A DNA stretch of 64,000 bases, taken from JAFEDN01 sp963795715. GTDB lineage: Bacteria > Pseudomonadota > Gammaproteobacteria > Coxiellales > Coxiellaceae. Both the position numbers and the translations under genes were made by a program. The stretch's first letter is position 1, and each line of letters starts with the position of its first letter. The notes beneath the pieces are model-generated. The model ran no database searches. It was not told the DNA's origin and saw nothing but the letters and a program-made list of their open reading frames with translations. Shown in pieces: positions 28,555 to 38,204 of this stretch. The stretch covers positions 1,860,001 to 1,924,000 of the forward strand of contig CAWCIY010000002.1 of assembly GCA_963795715.1 (NCBI GenBank). Direction: 5' to 3'.

Positions 28555-29035
28555 TTAAGGTTTCTTCCAATCTTCAGTCAATTCATCACGAATCGTTATT
28601 CCACGCATTCGCTTTTCAATCCAGGCATCAGAGTAGCCTTTGGCTTTGTGCAGCTCCCTGGTACGCTGACTAGCCAATTCAGGGTTTTCAATCTCTTGCA
28701 CACGCTCTTTAGCCAATTTTAGCTAACCAAGCCTTAAAGGGCTCTGCCTTGTTAGATGGGATAGACTGAACAATCCGAAAAATACCCTCCGTATTAGCAC
28801 AAGTTACCGCTCGTCGCTTGCCATCTGCCGCAACCATTTCAAGGGGGGTACAAAGTGTACCCCAGTTGGAATTTAATTGCTGGTCGCGGGAGCGCATGCG
28901 TTTAATGTACTGCTTTATATCAACACTATCCGTTAAAACAGCAACAACATCTGCTACAGCAAACCACCATTCTTCCTTGTGAAACACTCGACGAATAGCT
29001 CGATCATTAAAAACAATCATTTTTTGATCAATCAT
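28555..29035 (-). pseudogene. BRO-type antirepressor/DNA-damage-inducible-like protein, frameshifted
   Basis: Residues 1-108 from 29035 show a BRO N-terminal domain (IRRVFHKEEWWFAVADVVAVLTDS, CANTEGIFRIVQSIPS, KAEPFKAWLAKIG). The frame then stops, while another frame at once continues the family C-terminus: ERVQEIENPELASQRTRELH, KAKGYSDAWIEKRMRG, ending LTEDWKKP at 28555. A small deletion near 28715 breaks the gene. BRO proteins are usually found in phages and mobile DNA. Confidence 0.8.
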
Positions 29036-29170
29036 AAGGGCCTCGGCAGCAAAAAACTTACATGTATTCTATATTCATTGAGTCAGCGATGCAATCCAAC
29101 TATTCGCAATTTGATGAACTATTTCGATTTTGGAAATAGTTCATTACGCTTATTCCACCGCAGAGAGATA

Positions 29171-29563
29171 CGGTGTCACACCCACATATTTTACAGTAAT
29201 GATTTGAAAAATAATGGAATTAATCGAGGAAATATACGTGTAAATATTAGACAATCAGAGCCGCAAAAAGGTGCAATTTTTACCCGTACATTTTAAATTT
29301 TAATGCATTGATTTTTTTCAGAATTAAGTTGAAATATGTGGATCTGACACCGTGGACTGCTTATGGGTTTGAATCAAATAATATTTTAAAAAATTATGCG
29401 GTGAATGACACCCACGTTTTTCGCTTGTAACGCTCAGCCAGCAGCGATCACTAAATTTTTACAAGTTTTAAAACTTTGAGCAGAAGGATTTAACTGTATA
29501 AGATTTACGCGTATATTTTCCAAAATAATTCCATTTGTTTTCAACAAGTTATACTAAAATGTG
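29171..29563 (+). repeat. MITE, long form, copy 8, split by an IS66 element
   Basis: Left part of a long MITE up to AAAATGTG at 29556-29563. Its missing right end (AATGTGCTGATGTGACAC) resumes at 31366-31383, after the inserted IS, so the whole MITE can be reconstructed. Confidence 0.87.
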
Positions 29564-31362
29564 GTAAATATTCGTTAAACCTCTCTTCCTCTTGAAAAAA
29601 ACTCAATAATTGAATAAGTTTACAACTCACAAAGCAGTGAAGTGAGTTGTAATATATGGAAATTGCAAACGAATTGCCCGCTCTACCATCGGAACTTACC
29701 GTGCCCTATTTCCTGCACGCCCGACTTGCGAATTTATATTCTGATCTCCAATTACGTCATAAAGAGCAAACATTAGAGATGATTGACTATAAGCACAAGG
29801 CTAATTACTGGGAAGCACAATTTCAGCAAGTTAAGAAGCGAGAAGTGGAATTGAATGATGAGCTTGAAGAATTAAAAGCAAAATTACGCAAAAGGGAACA
29901 GCAATTATTTGGCAGAAGATCAGAAAAAAATACCACGACACCCGAAAATAATCCTAATACCAGCCAAACAGAAAAATCTAAAAAGAAGCGTGGACAACAA
30001 CCGGGTAGTCCAGGCCATGGGAGACGTGATTACGATCAGTTACCGACGACAGTTGAAGCAGTGCGTCTATCTGAAAAAGAAGCGCGCTGCTGTTGTTGTG
30101 GTTTATCCTACCAGGAATTACATGATGACGAGACATCTGAAATATTAGAAGTCATCCATGTTCAGCCCCATCGTCGTATCATCAATCGAAAACGATACAA
30201 ACGCCAATGTCGTTGTAAACAAAATCCTGATCCCCAGATTTTATTAGCGCCCAGTGCGGATCGATTAATCCCCAAGAGCAAATTGGGTCTATCGGTTTGG
30301 GCGTTGCTGTTGATCAATAAATATGAATATCAGCATCCCCTCTATCGGACCCTGGAACAGCTATCGAACCATGGGTTATCGCTGGCGATGGGAACGGTAA
30401 CCGATGGTATGAAAAGAATATTACCGCTGTTAATGCCGGTGTATGATGCCATAACGGAGCATAATGTGGCAGCGCATCATTGGCATGCCGATGAAACGGG
30501 TTGGAAAGTATTTGAAACCAAAGAAGGCAAAACCAATCACCGATGGTTTTTATGGATTTTTAAAAACGCAGAAAGTGTTGTCTTTAAAATCAGTGACAGT
30601 CGTTCCTCGTCAGTATTGATTGAACACTTTGGGGAATCCCATGAAGGGGGGATATTGAATGTAGATCGGTATGCGGCATATAAAGTGATTGCGAAATCAG
30701 GATTATTTATTTTGGCTTTCTGCTGGGCGCATGTCAGACGGGATTTTTTAAATCACGCCAAAGGCTATCCAGAGCAGGAAGCCTGGGGATTGTTGTGGGT
30801 TGAAAGAATTGCTCATCTTTATCACATCAATCATCAACGGATAGAACACGAGCCCAATTCCAAACTATTTTTAGAGCACGATAAGCAATTACGGGCTGCC
30901 GTAAAAGAAATGGAAAAAATCTGTGGTGAAGAAATGAAGGACATGATGAAGCCCCCCTCTGCGCGCAAAGTGTTAGAGAGTTTACATGCGCACTGGTTTG
31001 GGTTAACTGTTTTTGTTGATCACCCCGAAATTCCGATGGATAACAACCCGGCAGAGCGCGGGTTGCGTAGCAGTGTTATCGGCAGAAAGAATTATTATGG
31101 ATCAGGCGCGGTTTGGTCGGCACAATTGGCTGCCTGTCTGTTTACCCTATTTGAAACATTAAAACTGTGGAAGATTAATCCACATACCTGGTTGCTGACC
31201 TATTTTTATGACTGTGCAATACAGGGAGGAAAGACGCCTGCTGATATCCGCGGGTATTTGCCATGGAACATGTCAAAGAAAGTCACAGCGGCTTTCTCAT
31301 CCCCACCCGAACACCAACAACCTATTGAATCGGGTTGAGCGAGAGGTTTAACGAATATTTAC
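29564..31362 (+). mobile_element. IS66-type insertion sequence, type B, copy 2 (1799 bp)
   Basis: Same ends and length as 21474-23272. The flanks are AAAATGTG on the left and AAAAATGTG on the right, so the target duplication carries one extra A, probably slippage in the A run. Inserted in the same MITE position and orientation as the type A element. Confidence 0.93.
29656..31338 (+). CDS. IS66-family transposase (type B), copy 2
   Basis: 560 residues, full length, with the same motifs as copy 1 (CCCCGLSYQEL, HWHADETGW, NVDRYAAYK, MDNNPAERGLR). Differences from copy 1 lie mainly at residues about 100-180, for example PGSPGHG instead of PGSSGHG. No defect is visible. Confidence 0.95.
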   Translation: MEIANELPALPSELTVPYFLHARLANLYSDLQLRHKEQTLEMIDYKHKANYWEAQFQQVKKREVELNDELEELKAKLRKREQQLFGRRSEKNTTTPENNPNTSQTEKSKKKRGQQPGSPGHGRRDYDQLPTTVEAVRLSEKEARCCCCGLSYQELHDDETSEILEVIHVQPHRRIINRKRYKRQCRCKQNPDPQILLAPSADRLIPKSKLGLSVWALLLINKYEYQHPLYRTLEQLSNHGLSLAMGTVTDGMKRILPLLMPVYDAITEHNVAAHHWHADETGWKVFETKEGKTNHRWFLWIFKNAESVVFKISDSRSSSVLIEHFGESHEGGILNVDRYAAYKVIAKSGLFILAFCWAHVRRDFLNHAKGYPEQEAWGLLWVERIAHLYHINHQRIEHEPNSKLFLEHDKQLRAAVKEMEKICGEEMKDMMKPPSARKVLESLHAHWFGLTVFVDHPEIPMDNNPAERGLRSSVIGRKNYYGSGAVWSAQLAACLFTLFETLKLWKINPHTWLLTYFYDCAIQGGKTPADIRGYLPWNMSKKVTAAFSSPPEHQQPIESG

Positions 31363-31627
31363 AAAAATGTGCTGATGTGACACTCTTTTCTTGACACTCT
31401 TTTCTCGTGCCCGTCATACCGCTATTACTCACTTGGTACAAGCCGGAATTGATCTACCAACAGTTAAAAGAATCTCCGACCATAAAACTTTGCAGATGGT
31501 GGAACACTATAGTCATCAGAACGGATCACATATTCAAGCTGCAATGGATAAATTGCAAAATCGTTACATGCAATCAACCCGCATAGGCACTAAAAATCAA
31601 ATTCTTAACGCCTTTCCATCCTGTACA

Positions 31628-33184
31628 GTAACTATTCAGCCCTATTCCCATCGGTTATGATTCAGAGAAGAATTAAAAGTAAAGAAATCAATGACATGAT
31701 CATATGTTAATGAGATACTGTGCAGGCAATGGATGAGCTACCTGATTTATCAAAATTAACGGACGCAGAGAAGGATCAATTATTATCCTTACTCTGGGAA
31801 CAATGCCGACTATTACGCGCCCAGATACCGCAATTAGAAACCCAGATTAAAGCCCTCAAAGATCGTTTATCAAAGAACAGTCAAAATAGTAGTAAACCCC
31901 CATCAAGTGATCATGGGAGTAGGCCGAATCCTAAATCTCGTCGAAAAAACAGCGGCAAAAAAGCCGGTGGCCAAAAGGGTCATGTAGGCCATCGTCTTAA
32001 TCCTACGGACACACCGGATTACATAGTGGAATATTCAGTGAACCATTGTGAGCATTGTGGGGAAAATTTAGAAAAGGTTGCGGGAGAATATGATCGACGC
32101 CAAGTATTTGATATTCCAATTTTACGAGTGGAAGTAACCGAACATCGAGTACAAAGGAAGATGTGTGCATGCTGCGGCTATGAGACGCAAGGAGATTTGC
32201 CAAAAAGCATTAACCAACTGACTCAATATGGCCATCGAATTAAAGCGTTAATGGTTTACATGAATCAATATCAATTATTACCGTTCCACCGATTGAATGA
32301 TTTTTTTAAAGATGTATTTCATCAAAGGATTAGTGTAGGGACTTTTGTTAATGCAAAACAACACGCCTATAAGAAATTAAGTCTGATGGAAGAACAAATT
32401 AGAAACCTATTAAAGGCCGGGAAAAAACTACATGTGGATGAAACCAGCTTACGTGTCATGAAGCAGCGAAATTGGTTGCATGTGGCCAGCACGAGTCAAT
32501 TGACTTGTTACGATATTCACACTAAGCGCGGTACTGAAGCATTGGATGAAATAGGTTTATTGCCGGATTTTAAAGGAATATTAGTGCATGATCACTTTAA
32601 ACCTTATTTTCATTATGGTAGTGGCCATAGTCTTTGTAATGCGCATCATTTGCGTGAGTTAACTTTTGTTCAGGAGCAAGAGAATCAGCAGTGGGCGAAA
32701 AAATTAGAAAAATTATTACTAAATTTAAAACACAAAGTAGAGATTCATTATCAGAAAACATTGACTCGATTACCTGATCGAATTTTAAGAGGGACCCGCT
32801 CGCGTTATATGGGAATTCTTTACAGAGGACGCACAGAATGTCCAGCAGCAATTGATGAGAAGAAAAAAGGGCGTCAGAAACAATCCACATCCAGAAATTT
32901 ATTAGAGCGGTTAAGGAAATTTAATCAGTCTGTTTTAGCCTTCATGTATGATCCCGCGCTTCCCTTTGATAACAATCAGGCAGAAAGGGATATTCGCATG
33001 GTTAAGGTGCAGCAAAAAATATCGGGATGCTACAGAAGTTGGCAGGGCATAAAAGCTTTTTGTAGAATCCGGGGTTGTCTTTCGACACTTCGGAAAAATG
33101 GTCTTAACCTGCTGACTACATTAGAAAATGCCATCCAAGCCTCTTCGGCTATACCTTTACCTCAATTAAGGGCTGAATAGTTAC
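31628..33184 (+). mobile_element. IS66-family element, single-gene type (1557 bp)
   Basis: Inverted repeat GTAACTATTCAGCCC at 31628, its complement ending at 33184, and a perfect 8-bp target duplication CCTGTACA at 31620-31627 and 33185-33192. This is a different lineage from the 1799-bp elements, with different ends and a different transposase. Confidence 0.93.
31729..33180 (+). CDS. IS66-family transposase (ISBst12-like type)
   Basis: 483 residues from the ATG at 31729; a GTG at 31720 is also in frame. N-terminal coiled coil (QLETQIKALKDRLSKNSQNSSKPPSSD), a Lys/Gly-rich linker (GKKAGGQKGHVGHRL), a zinc-finger part (CEHCGENL, CACCGYETQG), and the catalytic acidic residues in LHVDETSLRV, LVHDHFKPY and DNNQAERDIRMVK. 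It appears complete. The TAG at 33178-33180 lies inside the terminal inverted repeat, as is common in compact elements. Confidence 0.93.
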   Translation: MDELPDLSKLTDAEKDQLLSLLWEQCRLLRAQIPQLETQIKALKDRLSKNSQNSSKPPSSDHGSRPNPKSRRKNSGKKAGGQKGHVGHRLNPTDTPDYIVEYSVNHCEHCGENLEKVAGEYDRRQVFDIPILRVEVTEHRVQRKMCACCGYETQGDLPKSINQLTQYGHRIKALMVYMNQYQLLPFHRLNDFFKDVFHQRISVGTFVNAKQHAYKKLSLMEEQIRNLLKAGKKLHVDETSLRVMKQRNWLHVASTSQLTCYDIHTKRGTEALDEIGLLPDFKGILVHDHFKPYFHYGSGHSLCNAHHLRELTFVQEQENQQWAKKLEKLLLNLKHKVEIHYQKTLTRLPDRILRGTRSRYMGILYRGRTECPAAIDEKKKGRQKQSTSRNLLERLRKFNQSVLAFMYDPALPFDNNQAERDIRMVKVQQKISGCYRSWQGIKAFCRIRGCLSTLRKNGLNLLTTLENAIQASSAIPLPQLRAE

Positions 33185-33232
33185 CCTGTACAAATTCAAA
33201 GGTAGAAAGTTTTAATAAATAGGGAATATGAA

Positions 33233-34240
33233 ATGAAGCAACCATCTATTGAAAGATACATTGGGTTTTATCTTTTAAACCCTTTCTGGGCCATCAATCC
33301 AGTTAACATGCTTGATATAAATCAATTTACAAATAATATGAGTGAAGTAGTATTTGACTACCAGCACCCCGATTATAACTTAAAAATTTGTCGAGACGGC
33401 ATGTTTTTATTAAGAATACGTGAAATTGCTGAAAAAATAGAATCTAATTACGGGAAAATAAATTTCTCAGAGCACACAACTGAATGGTCTAATTATTTGG
33501 AATATGGTAATGCTATAGTACTCTTATTTGAATCTACAATTCTAAAGGAATTGAAACACGCCCACGTTGAAACACGAGCGTTAACTAATAAAGATGCCTT
33601 CGGTGTTATATACGAAAACGGAAAATGGAGCGGCTGCTCTATAGCTACTTTAAGTACCGCAGAAAAATTCCAAAATGCAAGATTTACTCGCTTATTATCA
33701 AATAATACACCCCTTCAGTTTAATCCAATTTTTACGTCAAGAATAACCATCCCAAAATCCGTATTAGATAGCTTTTCTTTTAAATTTAATGAAATTTACA
33801 GTAATAAATGGTTAGTATCATTACTTAGCGAATTAACAAAAAGTATCAGCGAATTCAAAATGGCAAATTTTGATACCGCTTTAATTATCGCATGGTTTAT
33901 CATCGAATCAATATTGAATTTTAAATGGTCGGCCTGGATTGATTCAAGAAATATTAATAACCGGATTTCCAAGAGTCGCAAAGAAAACTTAACAGGAAGA
34001 GATTACCCCTTGAGTATAATAATGAATATTCTTGAACTAAATGATATCATTTCTATTGAATTTTTTGATAAATTAAATTTAATAAGAAAATGGAGAAATA
34101 AAATTGCTCATAGAGATTCACAATATAGATGTAGCATGGAAAATGTAAGAATTGCTATTGATACTGCCAACAAACTTATTGAAGAAAATTTTCAAATCAA
34201 TATTACTTTAAATCTTGGATTATCAATTTCTGGCCTATAG
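33233..34240 (+). CDS. HEPN-motif protein of unknown function
   Basis: 335 residues. The C-terminal 110 residues are helical and end with LIRKWRNKIAHRD, a canonical HEPN R-x4-H motif (R288-N-K-I-A-H293) with the polar residue after Arg seen in active HEPN RNases. The N-terminal 200 residues are not recognised. HEPN proteins are frequently toxins, abortive-infection factors or CRISPR-associated RNases; the role here is unknown. The start has AGGGAATATGAA upstream. It lies directly after the IS-split integrase and runs towards a second HEPN protein on the other strand. Confidence 0.75.
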   Translation: MKQPSIERYIGFYLLNPFWAINPVNMLDINQFTNNMSEVVFDYQHPDYNLKICRDGMFLLRIREIAEKIESNYGKINFSEHTTEWSNYLEYGNAIVLLFESTILKELKHAHVETRALTNKDAFGVIYENGKWSGCSIATLSTAEKFQNARFTRLLSNNTPLQFNPIFTSRITIPKSVLDSFSFKFNEIYSNKWLVSLLSELTKSISEFKMANFDTALIIAWFIIESILNFKWSAWIDSRNINNRISKSRKENLTGRDYPLSIIMNILELNDIISIEFFDKLNLIRKWRNKIAHRDSQYRCSMENVRIAIDTANKLIEENFQINITLNLGLSISGL

Positions 34241-34416
34241 GATGTCAGCCAGGGACAGTCAATTATCTTTTACACACAGCCCACCAACCCCATCTACTTT
34301 TTGAACAACCTGCCACAGTCCTCGATCACATGCCATGCTGTAATAAACACCCCAAAGTCGTTAATGAAGATTTAGATGATTCCCAAAAAAAACTTCATCT
34401 GAATAAGTGACATTTT

Positions 34417-35616
34417 TTAACGTTCATCTTCTAAAAGAAAATTTATTATTTGTTTATCTATAAATTGGATTACAAATTTGACAACTTCAATAAGTTCATT
34501 TATTTCATCCACAGAAATTTCTAAATAATCTCCTTTAACATTTTTTCCGTTTCTATGTATAATATCATGTCTTTTACTTATAGCCTGCTTTAAATTGTGC
34601 ATAATTTCATCTGGAAATGATATATCTAATACTGATTTATAAAGTCCAACTATTTTATCCAAATTATGAAAATTTATAGAGTCGACAATATTTAATACTT
34701 TTTTATCTAAGCTATCCCAGCGGGCGAATATATCTTTAATAGGAAATTTCCCTTCAAAAAACCCACTATTTTGAACAAATAATCTTTTAACTACTGGGCG
34801 ATTAGTAACATTTTTTTTTAAATTATCATAAAGATAAACTTCCATTGTTGTAATGACATTTGCATATAATAAATTTGTAAGTATTTGATTGCAAGGAGAC
34901 ACAATCATTAACGACTGTACATCCAATATAGATTTTTCAAAAATTTCAAAAAGACCTGTATGACCTCTATTTTTATCAATCAAATCCTCAAAATGAATAA
35001 ACTCTCCACCTATAATTAAATCAGTAACATCTAGTATGAATTCGGTATTCGCAGGTAATATTTCTGTTAAAGCAAAAGCTAAAGAGCTTGAATTTTTAAA
35101 TGGAAGACATAAGTCGAAATCTTCCGGATCAAAACTGCATCCATTTAAATAATAATCAACTAATGGGTTATCAAAAATTTCCTTAACGTGTGGTTTTATA
35201 TTTCTTAAGTTATTTCTACATAAACTATTTTGAAATATAATTTTTAAAGCATCAAGCCATTGATCTAATTTAGAATTTATTATTTCCGGAATTTTTTTTT
35301 GCAAATAAAAAAAATCTTCCGAAGGGTTTTCTGGAATTTTTTCAAAAATGCGTTTATAGCGCCCCATCTCCTCTACCATTATTTCCTGGAATTCCCGCTC
35401 AAGTCCCTCTCTAGAGAATCCTGAAAATTTTAGCCGTTTTTTAAGAATTTCAGCAGTTGTAAGATAAATATATCTTTTGCTAAAATTATCCGACTGACCC
35501 TTTCTTAATTCAGAATTACCATCTCTCATAATTCGGTCGGAATTATAAAAATGCCATTTATTAAATGGTTCAGATATATGAGCTATTTCAATATTATTGA
35601 CATTTACGCTTGGCAT
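34417..35616 (-). CDS. Second HEPN-motif protein, unknown function
   Basis: 399 residues. The C-terminus carries AISKRHDIIHRNGKN, a HEPN R-x4-H motif (R349-H354) followed by HRNGK, frequent in standalone HEPN proteins. Residues 1-60 look like a small beta-rich domain, with helical segments after it. There is no membrane segment. It is convergent with the other HEPN gene, with a 176-bp gap in which I see no terminator. Not obviously homologous to it apart from the motif. A defence or stress-RNase role is inference. Confidence 0.75.
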   Translation of the reverse strand: MPSVNVNNIEIAHISEPFNKWHFYNSDRIMRDGNSELRKGQSDNFSKRYIYLTTAEILKKRLKFSGFSREGLEREFQEIMVEEMGRYKRIFEKIPENPSEDFFYLQKKIPEIINSKLDQWLDALKIIFQNSLCRNNLRNIKPHVKEIFDNPLVDYYLNGCSFDPEDFDLCLPFKNSSSLAFALTEILPANTEFILDVTDLIIGGEFIHFEDLIDKNRGHTGLFEIFEKSILDVQSLMIVSPCNQILTNLLYANVITTMEVYLYDNLKKNVTNRPVVKRLFVQNSGFFEGKFPIKDIFARWDSLDKKVLNIVDSINFHNLDKIVGLYKSVLDISFPDEIMHNLKQAISKRHDIIHRNGKNVKGDYLEISVDEINELIEVVKFVIQFIDKQIINFLLEDER

Positions 35617-35719
35617 ACAACTCCTGTTTAATAAGCTAAAATAAAAATTGGCTCTACCCCATTTAAGGGGGAATTATAATACCTTAGTCATTGATTAGAT
35701 GAGAATAAGGAGATTAAAT

Positions 35720-36164
35720 ATGCCCCACAAGGATTTTATCCTAAATTTACCTGGCTTTACCATTAAAAAAGTCAGTGGTTATCTACCCCTAGTCCTCGAT
35801 GTTCATTATCGACGAAAGGCTCGATGCATCTTCTGCCAAGGTAAATCGTAAAAAATCCAGCTTTGTTCGCAATGTCAAACATGAAGCTGTCGGCCATCGA
35901 CCTATGATCTTGTGTTTTAAAGCTTATAAATTTTATTGTAGTCCTTGTCACCGATATTTTAATCAACAGTTTCCGGGCATCGGCAAGCATCAACGCGCCA
36001 CTGAACGATTTCAAACTCAAATCTTCCATCAACATGCTCAAGGCATCTCGGGGCAAACGCTCGCTCACAATTTTAGGATCGGTAAAGCCACTGTCGAACG
36101 ATGGTTCCATCAACGCTATCTTTTAGAAAACCAAGAAACACTCCAAAAACAATGCCCCATGAAT
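35720..36164 (+). pseudogene. ISL3-like transposase, frameshifted N-terminal fragment
   Basis: ATG at 35720 with AGGAG upstream opens MPHKDFILNLPG and reaches the first zinc-finger cysteines (CIFCQGKS), then stops at TAA. The next frame continues KSSFVRNVKHEAVGHRP, FYCSPCHRYFNQQFPGI and an HTH-like segment (AHNFRIGKATVERWFHQR). A frameshift in the A run near 35850 separates them. Similarity fades near 36164, so the catalytic part is absent. Confidence 0.75.
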
Positions 36165-36267
36165 GTTTCATTTGCCTACTCCCTTGTAAACTCTTGCATA
36201 ATTACACCAAAATTACACAAATTTAATATCTCCAATCCTTTTTATTCTATAAGCAATTGATTTTAAA

Positions 36268-36312
36268 TGCCGATGATGTGAATCGAACACACGACCTACT
36301 GATTACGAATCA
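36268..36312 (-). other. 3' part of tRNA-Thr(CGT): att core at the element end
   Basis: The minus strand reads TGATTCGTAATCAGTAGG, then the T-arm GTGTGTTCGATTCACA and the acceptor end TCATCGGCA. This is the anticodon loop (CGT), T-arm and acceptor strand of a tRNA-Thr. The 5' half (D-arm, acceptor 5' strand) is absent, so it is not a functional tRNA. Tyrosine integrases commonly target tRNA 3' ends, and an integrase follows at 36480. The missing 5' half should complete a tRNA at the other end of the element, right of this window. Confidence 0.85.
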
Positions 36313-36479
36313 CGTGGACACCATGTTTCCTTTGGTTGCCAATTCTTAATAATACTTTACAAAATAATAACTTATGGTTATTCTATGGTTATTGGTGCTA
36401 TGCCAAATGTCCCTAATTTTAACCTTTATCATAGCACCATCCTAGCACCAGGATACATGTAAATTGATGGAGTTAGTAC

Positions 36480-37661
36480 ATGGCAGACAATAAATTCAAT
36501 TTTACTAAGGCAACATTGGAAGCTCTACCTAAACCACCTATTGGAAAGCGAGCTTATTACTATGATACCAAGATGCGCGGATTAGGCGTTAGCATTACCA
36601 GTAATGGTACTTGCTCATTTATAGTTTACCGATGGGTCAATGGCAAACCGGAGCGTATCACCTTGGGACGTTTCCCAGACTTATCCATCGAACAAGCCCG
36701 AAGGAAAGCCGAGAGCGTCAACGCTACAATTGCTGAGGGCGGCAATCCCAATGACCACCGTCGCGCTGAACGAGCTGAAATGACATTGGGAACTTTATTT
36801 AATGAATACTTAGAACGACACGCTAAAATCCATAAGAGAACTTGGAAAGAAGACCTATCTCAGTTTAATCGTTATCTAGTCTCTTGGCAGTCACGTAAGC
36901 TGTCAGCTATCACAAAAACTGACATCCAGAAATTACACCAGGATGTTGGTCGTAATAACGGACACTACGCAGCCAACCGGCTGCTGGCGCTTTGCAGCTC
37001 TATATTTAATAAGGCTACCGAATTTGGTTTGTGGGACAAAACAAACCCAGCAGCAGGAATCAAAAAATTTCGAGAGCGAGCAAGAGATCGCTTTTTGTTG
37101 GCCGACGAACTTCCCCGTTTTTTTCAAGCTTTATCGCAAGAACAAAATGATACTATTCGCAACTACATTATTATTGCCCTGTTAACGGGTGCTCGAAAAT
37201 CTAATGTATTGGCTATGCGTTGGGATCAAATTCATTTAGATTGCCGGGAATGGCATATTCCTCGTACAAAAAACGAAGCGCCGCAAATTGTCACTTTGAC
37301 AGAGGAAGCAGTTTTTCTTCTACAACAGCTCAAGGCTTCAGCTACCAACGAATTTGTTTTTCCAGGGATTGGTCATACTGGTCATCTGACAGAACCCAAA
37401 AAGGGATGGCAACGTATTCGCGAAAAAGGAAACCTCACTAATATACGTATGCATGATTTACGCCGAACATTAGGCAGTTGGCAGGCTCGCAATGGTACAT
37501 CTCTCGCCATTATCGGGAAATCTTTGAATCATAAATCACCCCAAGCCACAGCCATTTATGCTCAATTAGACCTCGATCCTGTTCGCGCTTCAGTGGAAAA
37601 AGCCACCAAAGCGATGTTGGAAGCCGCAGGCATCACAAGCATCAATAAAGACGAGTCATAA
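36480..37661 (+). CDS. int: Site-specific tyrosine integrase of a tRNA-targeting element
   Basis: 393 residues. The N-terminal DUF4102-type arm-binding domain (FTKATLEALPKP, YYYDTKMRGLGVSITSNG, ITLGRFPDLSIEQARRKA) is followed by a core-binding domain (about 95-190) and the catalytic domain with R in TGARKSNVLAMRW, HxxR in MHDLRRTLGSWQ, H in LNHKSPQ and the nucleophile Tyr in AIYAQL. Complete. It sits 167 bp from the tRNA-Thr fragment and reads away from it, the usual layout for genomic islands and ICEs. Integrates and excises the element by recombination at tRNA-Thr. Confidence 0.95.
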   Translation: MADNKFNFTKATLEALPKPPIGKRAYYYDTKMRGLGVSITSNGTCSFIVYRWVNGKPERITLGRFPDLSIEQARRKAESVNATIAEGGNPNDHRRAERAEMTLGTLFNEYLERHAKIHKRTWKEDLSQFNRYLVSWQSRKLSAITKTDIQKLHQDVGRNNGHYAANRLLALCSSIFNKATEFGLWDKTNPAAGIKKFRERARDRFLLADELPRFFQALSQEQNDTIRNYIIIALLTGARKSNVLAMRWDQIHLDCREWHIPRTKNEAPQIVTLTEEAVFLLQQLKASATNEFVFPGIGHTGHLTEPKKGWQRIREKGNLTNIRMHDLRRTLGSWQARNGTSLAIIGKSLNHKSPQATAIYAQLDLDPVRASVEKATKAMLEAAGITSINKDES

Positions 37662-37680
37662 TCAAGTCTGTCTGATTAGG

Positions 37681-38193
37681 CTATTTAACAATGCTAAGTG
37701 AAGGGCGTAAAGCTTCTTCCGATTTTTTCTCTTTTTTCTGCTCTGAGTCAGCAGACTTTTCTTTAGTCAAATTCAGAAATACCGAAAACGCTTCACTATA
37801 AGCAGTATTATAAATAATGGTGATCACATCTTTGACATCCATCATGGAAGCAAGCGATAAGTCAGAACAAAAATCTTTTCCAGAAATTTTTGTTTTGAAT
37901 CTACCATCAAAACAGACTTCAAATTCATTTTGATTGATAACGGATAATAACTTAAGACTTTTAAATTTTCTCATGTCATAGATTTTTTTTAATGAAATAA
38001 TGGTTTCTGGATGGATGTTTCTCAATAAATTGGGATTAGAAAAAATTTCCTCAATTTTAAACTTCAAGGGAGCTGGAGCTATACCACCTTTTTCTGAAAA
38101 CACACAAACTATAGGCTCTTCATCGATCAAAACATCTTCTAATCTCAGGGTGTACTCTATAGTTTCATTCTTTTTCCCAAAAAAATTAAACAT
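37681..38193 (-). CDS. Hypothetical protein in the repressor operon
   Basis: 170 residues, family not recognised. A mixed alpha/beta core with hydrophobic segments is followed by a charged Lys/Glu-rich tail (KEKSADSEQKKEKKSEE). No membrane helix or signal peptide. It lies 11 bp downstream of the VUT-type gene on the same strand, so it is probably the last gene of a three-gene operon led by the S24-type repressor. Convergent with int, 19 bp apart. Confidence 0.65.
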   Translation of the reverse strand: MFNFFGKKNETIEYTLRLEDVLIDEEPIVCVFSEKGGIAPAPLKFKIEEIFSNPNLLRNIHPETIISLKKIYDMRKFKSLKLLSVINQNEFEVCFDGRFKTKISGKDFCSDLSLASMMDVKDVITIIYNTAYSEAFSVFLNLTKEKSADSEQKKEKKSEEALRPSLSIVK

Positions 38194-38204
38194 AAAGATT
38201 CCTT

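Larger units (their letters stand above)
31403..33222 (+). pseudogene. Tyrosine recombinase C-terminal remnant, split by an IS66-family element
   Basis: The frame starting ARHTAITHLVQAGIDLPTVKR contains the RH part of the HxxR box, SDHKTLQMVEHYSH with the catalytic tyrosine, and AAMDKLQNRY. Everything upstream is missing: a MITE end abuts it, and TGACACTCTTTTC is duplicated at the junction. At 31627 the frame is cut by a second IS. Joining across one copy of its target duplication gives SCTNSKVESFNK and a TAG at 33220-33222. The original was a phage- or island-type integrase. Confidence 0.85.

Noticed and set aside
36268..36341. A complete tRNA gene
   Set aside because: Only the anticodon loop, T-arm and 3' acceptor strand are present; the D-arm and 5' strand cannot be found.
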